From: Mucilaginibacter sp. PAMC 26640
GTDB lineage: Bacteria > Bacteroidota > Bacteroidia > Sphingobacteriales > Sphingobacteriaceae
DNA length: 64,000 bases
Assembly (NCBI GenBank): GCA_001596135.1
Contig: CP014773.1
Coordinates: 744,001-808,000, forward strand
Direction: 5' to 3'
A program made the translations under genes and the position numbers. The notes under the pieces are model-generated. The model made no database searches. It worked only from the letters and a program-made list of their open reading frames with translations, and was not told the DNA's origin. Of this stretch, positions 52,601 through 59,497 are shown one piece after another (position 1 is the first letter of the stretch; every line of letters starts with the position of its first letter).

Positions 52601-55561
52601 AGCCGATAGCGGCGCGGTGGTAAATGTGGTTCCGGTGAAGACCAGGTTGCCGGCAGTTGGCGCATCATACCAGCGTACTGTAACGTTATTGGCCACCTGG
52701 GATGTGAAGGTGACTGTTTGCCCGCTGAATATTGTTGCCGTTGCAGGAGCAATAACCGGGCGAACAGGCGGGTCGTTAACCAAAATATCCACCGGATACC
52801 TTACCGGGCTAACGCATGTACCACGGGTGTAATCTACATAGTAAGTAGTGTTGGCAGTGGCCGATGTAGAAAAAGCTGCGCCTGTAAATACCGCAGTGCC
52901 ACCAGTTGGCGCAGTGTACCATTTATATGTGCCGCCATTTGCCGGGGTAGTAATGTTAAGCGTAGCTGTACTCCCTTTGCAAATTTCGGCTCCAGCCGGA
53001 TCGAATACGATTTTTGGATATTGTTGAACTGCGTAGTAAAGCTGTAACGAGGTAAGCAAGCCGGCCGCACCTGAATTAAGGCGAACGACTACCCTATCGT
53101 AATTTCCCGTTGCCGGTACATAAACTGCATACCGGGTTCCTCCACCTAAAAGCCTCAACTTTATCAAAGCGTTATCCAGCGGGTAGCGGGCTACCAATGT
53201 TGTGCCGTTATATAAAGCAACCGAGATCTGCCCCAGGAGGTTCACATCTGCCAAACTCACAGGTGTGCGTAGTACTACTTTAACTGTATCACCACTAAAA
53301 CCGGGCTGCTGAAACTGCAATTGCTGCTCCGCATAGCCGCCGATTAACCCAGCGGTTACGGTAATAGTTGATGCGGTGGTTGTATCCGCATCGATAGCAA
53401 GGGCATCATTATTCACCAAACATCCGATGCATATCCCGTTCACCGCACTTGTTTGCGTACTGGCAAAAGTACAGGGTGAATTATTATTTATGGCAACACT
53501 GATAGTAATAGATATACGGTTAGCCGACAAACATCCGGTACTGTTTACCGCTGCTATATAATAGGTTGCAGTAGTAAATAGTGCAGGCGTAGTATAATTA
53601 ACGCCGGTAAATATAGGGGTGCTGGCAGTGGCCGATGTATACCAGTTATAACTGATGCCGGTTTGTGCATTACTCACTTGGATAGTAGCAGTTTGGCCGG
53701 CGTTAATAGTAGTGGTATTCACAGCCAAAACAGGATCGGCTGGTTTGGGTACTACAGTAACGGTAGCCTGGGTACGGGTTCCGCTTAGGCAGCCTGTTGC
53801 ATTAATAGCCTCGGCGTAATAAATGGTATTGGCATGCAAAACCGGAGTGGTAAAACTAACACCGCTAAATACAGGAGAACCACCGGTTGGCGTAGTAAAC
53901 CAATTATAAAGGATGCCTGCACCGGGTGTGCCTATTGAAAGCACAGCAACATCACCATCGCAAACAGTCACACTGGCGGCGGCTAAAACGGGTGCGGCAG
54001 GCAACGCGCTAACAGTAGCGGTGACCTGTGTACGGGCCGGGCTAATGCAGGTACCGCCAACTATAGCTTCAGCAAAATAATTGGTAGTTTGAGTTAACGC
54101 ACCGGTTGTAAAATTATTTCCGATAAAAATTGGTGTGCCACCCGTTGGGGTTGTATACCAATTTACAGATACACCGGTTACCGCTGTCGCGCTGAAGGTG
54201 GCTGGCGAGCCTGGGCATACCGTAATATTATTGTTAGTTATTAATGGTGCAACCGGGATTGGGTTCACAGTTACGGTGACCGGTGCACGCTCAGATTCAT
54301 CGGTACAATTCGGCCGCATGGCAGCTACATAATAAGTAGTAGTTGCATTTATTGTGGGGCTAAAGGCTGCACCGGTAAATACTGGCGCACCTCCCGTTGC
54401 TGCATTGTACCAGTTAAAGGTAGTATTTGCCACAGATGCCGATGCGGTAAGCGTTACCGGGCTGCCGACGCAGATATTTGTATTGCTAACCGCTAAGTTG
54501 TTTATTTTTATAGTGGGCCGTGGAATTAACTTTTCGGCTTCAAATAAATTAAGGGTTGATAAAACGCTTGCAATGCCTCCGCCAAGGCGTAGCTGCACCC
54601 TGTCAAAAACCATGGAAGGGGCGTACGTTACGGTAACTTTGCGACGGTTATTGGTAAGGTCTAACAAACGCAACCTTAGCAATGCATCGTTAAAAGAATG
54701 CGTATCGTTATTGCTGGTATTGCCATTATATGTAGATAGCCCGATATTGGCCAGCACACCCGCATCGATAAGTGTCTGCGGGATAGACAAGGTTAACCTA
54801 ACCGAATCGCCAATGATGGATGGGGATTGAAATATTACGGTTTGCTGGGCATAAGCACCAACGACAGCAACACCCGCGTTCAAAGTAGAGGCGGTGTTAA
54901 AGTCGCCGTCGATAGCATTTTGCGGATTTGCTACACCACCAACGTTTACACCCAGCCCTAATAATGTGGAGGAGATCCCATGTAACTCGTCAAACGCTGC
55001 ATTACAGGCCAGCGGACTGGGTCCGTTATAAAATGCTCCATAGACATAAATACTGCTTAATGCACCAACTAGTCCACCGTTAAGTGTTACCCTTATCCTG
55101 TCATAAGTCTGGCTTGGGCTTATGGTAAGCTGCAACTGGTTATTATTGCTTAAAGCACTCACCAGCGTTGCGGCTGAAATGGATGCTCCTGCCGCCGAAC
55201 TGCCATTATATGGCCGAATCGAGATCCCTCCCAGTGCGGTAAGGTCCAGCAGGTTATCACCACTGCCCAACTTGATAGTAACCGGAGTGCCTGCGGCTAC
55301 TTTTCCTGCTGCCGGGAAAATAAGTTCCTGATAAGTTTGAGCGATCACCCCGGTAGTGACATTTAAAACCGAAGCAGTTTGCAAACTCCCGTCAACTGCG
55401 GCGGCCTGGTTGGTAACTAAGCACCCTACGCAAAGTAAGCCACCGTTGCTGCTTACCTGGGTTGTTGCAAAATTGCGTTGTGCAAAAAGATTACTTGCAA
55501 AGATCAACAGGAAGCATATTAGGAGAATAAGCCACCTATGAAAGGTAAAGGTTTTCATCAT
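46616..55561 (-). CDS. 2981-residue surface adhesin-like protein with Ig-like repeats and type B gliding CTD
   Basis: Signal peptide 1-27. Five Cys-containing discoidin-like modules start near 30, 183, 695, 1110 and 1610 (pattern TQTS..G.C.GC, then YNG and YDRVxVRLN). Between and after them I count 24 Ig-like modules of about 85 residues, each with (F/Y)NWYTxxTGGTPxFTG and TYYxEA. The last 90 residues are the gliding-motility type B C-terminal domain (NAFTPNGDGNNDVLYI, FSVYDQWGEQQF, NGWDGTYKGRAQPAGVY). Type IX export through the adjacent PorP/SprF is expected. Likely adhesion or gliding; ligand unknown. First gene of its operon. Confidence 0.9.
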   Translation of the reverse strand: MMKTFTFHRWLILLICFLLIFASNLFAQRNFATTQVSSNGGLLCVGCLVTNQAAAVDGSLQTASVLNVTTGVIAQTYQELIFPAAGKVAAGTPVTIKLGSGDNLLDLTALGGISIRPYNGSSAAGASISAATLVSALSNNNQLQLTISPSQTYDRIRVTLNGGLVGALSSIYVYGAFYNGPSPLACNAAFDELHGISSTLLGLGVNVGGVANPQNAIDGDFNTASTLNAGVAVVGAYAQQTVIFQSPSIIGDSVRLTLSIPQTLIDAGVLANIGLSTYNGNTSNNDTHSFNDALLRLRLLDLTNNRRKVTVTYAPSMVFDRVQLRLGGGIASVLSTLNLFEAEKLIPRPTIKINNLAVSNTNICVGSPVTLTASASVANTTFNWYNAATGGAPVFTGAAFSPTINATTTYYVAAMRPNCTDESERAPVTVTVNPIPVAPLITNNNITVCPGSPATFSATAVTGVSVNWYTTPTGGTPIFIGNNFTTGALTQTTNYFAEAIVGGTCISPARTQVTATVSALPAAPVLAAASVTVCDGDVAVLSIGTPGAGILYNWFTTPTGGSPVFSGVSFTTPVLHANTIYYAEAINATGCLSGTRTQATVTVVPKPADPVLAVNTTTINAGQTATIQVSNAQTGISYNWYTSATASTPIFTGVNYTTPALFTTATYYIAAVNSTGCLSANRISITISVAINNNSPCTFASTQTSAVNGICIGCLVNNDALAIDADTTTASTITVTAGLIGGYAEQQLQFQQPGFSGDTVKVVLRTPVSLADVNLLGQISVALYNGTTLVARYPLDNALIKLRLLGGGTRYAVYVPATGNYDRVVVRLNSGAAGLLTSLQLYYAVQQYPKIVFDPAGAEICKGSTATLNITTPANGGTYKWYTAPTGGTAVFTGAAFSTSATANTTYYVDYTRGTCVSPVRYPVDILVNDPPVRPVIAPATATIFSGQTVTFTSQVANNVTVRWYDAPTAGNLVFTGTTFTTAPLSANQTYYAESSIGNCLSVDRTPAPVTVTAIVVPDVAVNPPTQAVNPGASATLTASSATPGAVFNWFTTATGGASIFSGPTFTSPAILANTTYFAEASIPATGAVSAIRAAGAVTVNAINNSPVPCDAAIAQTSTVSGTLCVLCGINNAAGSVDGNRDSFSQLNTPVGLLGGYSEQTLRFAGTGRAGDSVIVELGVPGTLASVSALSQISLSTYNGATFNNDSFALNGSLLNISAISGTNRFRVAFKATADFDRVQIRLNSGVAGVLSQLNIYDASQGVAAPVVAAAVVSACAGTQATLFATVPDHVTVNWYNSVTGGTPVFTGATFNTPVLTASTTYYAEASRTADGCSQTVRTPIQVNVTPVPAAPVVAVPAVTVCTGAPATFTASAIPGVTFNWYTTATGGTPLFTGNSFTTGPLTATAIYYVEATGAGACGSSTRTQVTANVSATPLVPVVSQTPVQTCLGSSATLNATSIQPGVIFNWYTTAAGGTPVFTGAQFTTPALTASTSYFVEASAGSCVSPTRAQANVTVNPTPVAPAIAVTPANATINSGQTATLTATSTTIGASFNWYTSASGGTPIFTGSIFTTPVLSSNTTYYVESAIAATGCISTTRTPVTITVNPIFSTSCDFGSTQTIDINGLCAGCNVTAPNSAVDTDTTTASQINVPLSLVGANASQTIIFGDGGIVGDTVKVKIGVSSGLLSAAVLDQIQIASYNGTNYNNDRVNLSNSIIGIQLLAGGTTAIVKFAPGTVYDRVEVRLNSTVTSALSSLNVFFASKQVELPVLAASTVNICANNTAAFTVANARAGVTYKWYTIPTGGSPIFAGATFSTAALTANTIYFVEASRTANGCANPNRQSATANVTPAPVNPVLAANNVQICSGENATLTVSNAAGATVNWYDAPTNGNLLFTGPSITVTPVTTMNYYAEITNGNCSGPARTLGTVVVNPGPAKPGVQAAAVQVCQGSTATLAVANPVTGVTYSWYTTATGGTVAFTGATVTTGAITANITYYVEATIISSGCINNGGRTPVAVTVNGAVAAPTLNATATQVCNGGAATISINNPVAGLQYNFYTAATGGTPVFTGTSFTINNLTASVSYFVEAIASGCASATRTQADITVIPVPVAPVVRTPAVGLNACNGATITLNISNPKADLVYRWYDAATNGTLLFTGTEFTTPAITANTTYYVEAASAGNCNPSARTAVPVTVNALPADPTVNAANISVCIGNGATLSVSNPVAGITYRWYDSPTMNNLLFTGTTYTTGPISAATNFYVSALNASGCSSNNLTQVQVTVSQAPDAPAVANGNAVAACTGTQITLTVDNPQIGFTYNWFTAATGGTPVFTGTAFTTGNISANTTYYVAAVSDGGCVSAARTAVSISVTPPPVTPVLTAPQTTLTTGQTATITIINAQNGVTYNWYTVATGGAIVFTGNSYTTPPLFTTTSYYVEAVGAACASPTRGEVTIMVNAATAPDVAVTPPTRNIAAGQTTTFTASSTTPNVTFNWYTTPTGGTPIFTGATFTTPPVTANVTYYAEATDPVSGLISPRATGTVILGTPATAPDVAVTPPTRTVAPGQTTTFTASSTTPNVTFNWYTTPTGGTPIFTGATFTTPPVTANVIYYAEATDPVSGSTSPRATGTVILGTPATAPDVAVTPPTRTVAAGQTTTFTASSTTPNVTFNWYTTPTGGTPIFTGATFTTPPVTAGVTYYADATDPVSGLTSPRATGTVILGTPAIAPDVAVTPPTRTVASGQTTTFTASSTTPNVTFNWYTTPTGGTPIFTGATFTTPPISAGVIYYAEATDPVSGLISPRATGTVLLAAPVSPPDVAVTPPSRDVIAGQTTTFTATSTTANATFNWYTEATGGTPIFTGATFTTPAATANVIYYAEATDPVSQLKSTQRATATVNLLDAGLFIPNAFTPNGDGNNDVLYIYGSNIQSATFSVYDQWGEQQFRSVNKSNGWDGTYKGRAQPAGVYVYYAEVTLNGGQVIKKRGTVTLLR
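47147..48202 (-). repeat. four near-identical 264-bp units in the adhesin gene
   Basis: Four consecutive 88-codon Ig-like units (each APDVAVTPPTR...GTVILGTPA) differ at few bases, while the fifth (46.9-47.1 kb) and the 19 upstream ones are strongly diverged. Recent tandem duplication or gene conversion is implied. Confidence 0.85.
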
Positions 55562-55932
55562 GCTGTTAGTTAAAGTAGATGTATCGTGTTAGTAAACACC
55601 TAATCTACGGGGCATGATCACCAATCGATTTAAGCAGTTCGTTCAGTAAAAATCTTACAAAAACCTACGTTCATAAGTGAATGAGCTGTTCATCTTATTC
55701 ATAAAATAAATTACATAAAACAATCAGATAGTGAAACGACATTAAAATTCGCGATCGTTATTTAGCTCTTTTCAAAGACCTTCAAACGTTGCACAAAGCC
55801 AAATATTAATTGCAATAAGAAAAAAAAAAATGATGCAAACTCCAGGGCCATGCCCCAGATATGTGCAATAAACCAGAAGATGAAGGGGGAAATTACCCGG
55901 AATAATGAACAGGCCATTATTCCGGGCATATT
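55562..55932. other. leader region between the adhesin operon and the STAND gene
   Basis: No gene. It must hold the promoter of the adhesin operon (minus strand) and possibly the terminator of the STAND gene, but I see no clear hairpin with a T-run or convincing -33/-7 pair. There is an A12 run near 55820. Confidence 0.4.
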
Positions 55933-58479
55933 TTAAATCTGGAAACAGTCTCTGTCTATACCGCTCCGGGTAAGGATCATGTTGTAATCGTAGCCCGCCT
56001 GCTTTTTAAAGCTGGGGTTTTCTGAAAGAAAAGTATCGTTTTTGAGCAATATCATTAAAATGTACACGCGGCTAAACTTATTTCCACAGTCTTCGGCTAC
56101 AGTATTTACGCTTTTGAGGTCGTTTAATATTGAGTTGCTGGTGTTTTTATTTATAAAAAGCTTTATTTTTAAACTAAAAAACAGCGCTTTCATATAAGGG
56201 GTCATGCTGCCATCACCACTCTCATAAACACGGCAAATTGAATCGTACCAGCTTTTTACTTGGCTTTTATTTTCCAGCTTGAAGTAGGCATCCGCTTTTA
56301 AAATAGATGTAAAAAAAGCAAAATTGGAGCCCGTAGCGAGGTTTTCATTATGGTAAACCCTATCTATGCTCTTTGCAAACCGGATGACTTTTTTGGGATT
56401 ATCAGCCAGCCACAACGTGTATATACCTAATATGAACAGCAAATCATTTATGGCACATTTTTTAAACGGTGCGTTTGCCGATTGGCCCATAGCGAAGGCC
56501 GTTTTTGTTAACTCAACCAGCGCTTCGCGTTTTATAAACCCAAATTTAAAATAGTGAAAGATAGCATCCAGGCAATTAAGCGGATCTATAGGGAATGAAT
56601 AATAGTCTGCAACCTGCATACCCGACATTTGATCGAGCGTATGCTCAAGCTCTTTCATATCCAGCTGAATAACTGCAATAATGGCCAGAGATGTATACAC
56701 GACTATTTTTTGCTGTGGCGATAATTTAAACATCAGCAAGGTTTGCAGGGTAGCTTTGTATTCCGAACAAATAAATTCAAGGCCGAAAAAGAAATTGAAT
56801 ATTGTGTCACCCGCGTCACCTTTAAAGATTTTGATCAGATCAGATTGCGCTGGGTACATTGTCATTTCCTGTTTAAGCAAATCGCTTATAAAGGTTATCA
56901 ATTCCGCTTTTTGTACTGTTGTAATTCCGGCAGCCGGCAAACACTGCAAATCCTGAAACCGTCCGCTTTTTACAGCATCTAAAACACACCATTTCAAAAC
57001 GGTCAATTTATCTTTACCATTTTTTAGCAATCGGTTAATTTTATTAATAGCTTCAGAATCAAATACGCCTCCACTTTCTTCAATGATAGACTGGGCAATA
57101 AAATGACTTAAAATTTTAGGATCAGCAAATCGGATGTAGTTTTGATAGCGGGTAGTGCTGCTGCTATTAATTTCTTTCAAAATGCCGATGCTTAGCAGCT
57201 CATGGTACGTACAGCTACTTTGTTTGATCAAACTATTCACTTTAAGCTTATCTATATGAAAAGCGTCCTGCTGAAAGTCCAACTCATTGATCAGCGCATA
57301 AATTAAGCTCACGGTTTCAGCAGAATTTGCACTGTTGTAGATCTTTGCGGAGATAAAGGCGGATAGAATCTCAAATAAGGTGTTACTGTTCACTCGCTTA
57401 AGAGAAAAATCGACCTTATTCAATTTATAAAAATATTGAAAATAGAGCGGATGGTGAACTACCTGCGAAGCTTTAAGGCTAATTGCACCTGCATCTGCAG
57501 GATTAATTTTATTGCGTAGTTCGGTCACCTCGCGAGGTGTTAAAACGGGTATATTTATGTAATCATTTTCGTTGGTTAAAGTATTAAACCAAGAGTACTT
57601 CTCATCCTCCCACTCAAGCCGGTTGTTTATCCAGGTAGCAGAACGCATAGTTAAAACCACCCTAAAAAAATCTAATCCCTTGCTCAAAAGTAATATGTCG
57701 CACAGTTGGCTCATCAAAATATTGAAATCATCTTTCTTCAGAAAAAATGGATCAAATCCATCGATGATAAGGTAGAACTTATGCTCCTGTTGCTGAATTA
57801 AATTCTTAAGCCCTATTACACCTGTATCGCCCCCATAACCTAATAAAGCCAAAAACCAGTCCATCAGGTTTTTTCCGCTATGCAAAACGCTCATCAACGC
57901 ATGGCTGCTAAAAAAAAGCAAAATATCGTCGTTGCCAGTTGCATAGTTTAATTGCTGTTGCTTTTGTACCCAGTGGCACAAAGCAAGCGTTTTACCATAA
58001 CCTGCCGGTGCCGCAAAGATGGTCCCGACATAGTCCGACACCTTAAAGTCATCCATATGGTTATCAAAAAAAGACCTGCTTATGGTCTGATTGAATGGGA
58101 TTCCGGATCGGTTTCGTAATGCCTGAAGTGTAAAGTCGGTTATCTTGCCGGCTTCGTTTTTCAAATTTTGCCAGTCAGTATCAACCTTCATTCCTGCTGA
58201 ACTAAGAACGTTTACTGCCTCTGTTTCACAAAAATTTCTCCAGCCAGTATAGCCACAGTATTTTGCCAGCACGTCTACGGTGTATTGAGATGGGTTAAAT
58301 TTACTCAGCGCAAATCCAAAGATGCGTTTAATAGTGGTTTCGCTGGTAACCTGTTGGGTTGCATGGCTAATCTTCAATGAAATTATCCTACAGTCAGAAG
58401 GAATGATATCTACTATCCCTGCCTGTTCCAGAATTTTGGCTTTTAGCAACTTGAAATGCGGTGAAGAAAACGAATTCAT
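55933..58479 (-). CDS. STAND-type P-loop NTPase with putative N-terminal DNA-binding region and helical C-terminus
   Basis: 848 residues. Residues 30-84 (SETTIKRIFGFALSKFNPSQ, then DVLAKYCGYTGWRNF) match an N-terminal module common in Bacteroidota proteins and probably HTH-like. Walker A is APAGYGKT (157-164), Walker B YLIIDGFD (236-243), with a sensor-like TMRSAT near 288. The C-terminal 450 residues are helical, TPR-like, without effector nuclease or protease motifs. This is MalT-like signal-switch architecture with the DNA-binding part at the N-terminus. It ends 372 bp before the adhesin operon, same strand, making it a candidate regulator. Confidence 0.75.
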   Translation of the reverse strand: MNSFSSPHFKLLKAKILEQAGIVDIIPSDCRIISLKISHATQQVTSETTIKRIFGFALSKFNPSQYTVDVLAKYCGYTGWRNFCETEAVNVLSSAGMKVDTDWQNLKNEAGKITDFTLQALRNRSGIPFNQTISRSFFDNHMDDFKVSDYVGTIFAAPAGYGKTLALCHWVQKQQQLNYATGNDDILLFFSSHALMSVLHSGKNLMDWFLALLGYGGDTGVIGLKNLIQQQEHKFYLIIDGFDPFFLKKDDFNILMSQLCDILLLSKGLDFFRVVLTMRSATWINNRLEWEDEKYSWFNTLTNENDYINIPVLTPREVTELRNKINPADAGAISLKASQVVHHPLYFQYFYKLNKVDFSLKRVNSNTLFEILSAFISAKIYNSANSAETVSLIYALINELDFQQDAFHIDKLKVNSLIKQSSCTYHELLSIGILKEINSSSTTRYQNYIRFADPKILSHFIAQSIIEESGGVFDSEAINKINRLLKNGKDKLTVLKWCVLDAVKSGRFQDLQCLPAAGITTVQKAELITFISDLLKQEMTMYPAQSDLIKIFKGDAGDTIFNFFFGLEFICSEYKATLQTLLMFKLSPQQKIVVYTSLAIIAVIQLDMKELEHTLDQMSGMQVADYYSFPIDPLNCLDAIFHYFKFGFIKREALVELTKTAFAMGQSANAPFKKCAINDLLFILGIYTLWLADNPKKVIRFAKSIDRVYHNENLATGSNFAFFTSILKADAYFKLENKSQVKSWYDSICRVYESGDGSMTPYMKALFFSLKIKLFINKNTSNSILNDLKSVNTVAEDCGNKFSRVYILMILLKNDTFLSENPSFKKQAGYDYNMILTRSGIDRDCFQI

Positions 58480-58724
58480 AGTGATGTCATTTTAGGTTTT
58501 TTGTCAACAAAATGTTTCGCAAGGGGTAAGCTTCAAGCAATTAATTAAAGCTTGGAACTATTACGTATACATAGGTACGCATAGTCTTCGGATATTGTTT
58601 TTAATTACAAAGTAAAGTATTCTCATAAGTTTTAAATTCACCTAAATGAATGAAATGAACAGAAGTGTTTAAAAGACAGCAATTTCTTCTGGGGAGGGCA
58701 TTTATACCAAGGGGCTGTTAACGC

Positions 58725-59204
58725 CTATGCAGAATAAAGAGACATTAATTCATCATTCAGCACATTGTCGCCGTCTTCGCAAATTTGGTTTATCAAAATT
58801 GTTATTTCCGGACGGTATAATTTTTCAGATAATAATCTCAACAAACGACAAGAGTTCATTCGCGTGCTTTTTACGTTTTGCAGGTAAGATAAAATGAGCA
58901 TATAGGATAAGTAAGGCATATCGGTATATTGACGAAATGATGTAAAAGAGTCTTCCAGAAAACTTATTAAGCCGGCGCAATTATCAAAGTTGTAGGTAAC
59001 ATCTAATGCAGCGAAGATCTGATCTAATAATTTACTCTTTCTTTCCGAAGAAATTATCGCGTTTTTAATTGTAGAAGTAAGTGCAGCAAAAGCAGGTTCG
59101 TCATTAATTTCTTCCAGGCGTTCAACCAAGTGCGCCTCAGCACAATAAAGGCTATTTAACTGTTCTATAAAAAAAGCTTGAACTTGCTGGGATGATGTTT
59201 CCAT
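58725..59204 (-). CDS. DUF892 (YciF-like) ferritin-like protein, degenerate ligands
   Basis: 159 residues with the four-helix layout of DUF892: FFIEQLNSLYCAEAHLVERL, then SSERKSKLLDQIFAALDV. The usual second-helix ligand pattern ExxHxxRL reads ERKSKLL here, with the His position replaced by Lys. The C-terminal helices end NQICEDGDNVLNDEL. Metal binding is therefore doubtful. Isolated gene, 246 bp upstream of the STAND gene's start on the same strand; role unknown. Confidence 0.65.
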   Translation of the reverse strand: METSSQQVQAFFIEQLNSLYCAEAHLVERLEEINDEPAFAALTSTIKNAIISSERKSKLLDQIFAALDVTYNFDNCAGLISFLEDSFTSFRQYTDMPYLSYMLILSYLQNVKSTRMNSCRLLRLLSEKLYRPEITILINQICEDGDNVLNDELMSLYSA

Positions 59205-59497
59205 AAATATAAACGCAGACAGAATTGATTGATAAATAGACTAATAACGCCCGTCGCACTTTTAATTGTATAAAAATAATTGTTAGCCAAGTATAAAATA
59301 TACGCAAAGGCAATATTTATTATTCCAGTCCATTTTCGCGATGCCTCATGTAAGCGAAACTAGTGCCAAACAATACGATTTTATGATAACCAATGCAATT
59401 TAAATTCAAATTTTGCAACATAAAACGATTTAGCATTATTTTCATACTTTAGCCTTATAGTAGAGATCGATTTAGCATTGTTAAATTTTACTTACTC

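Noticed and set aside
55933..58479. STAND NTPase as an Avs-type antiphage protein
   Set aside because: No effector domain (nuclease, protease, TIR, membrane pore) is evident and the neighbours are surface-protein genes.
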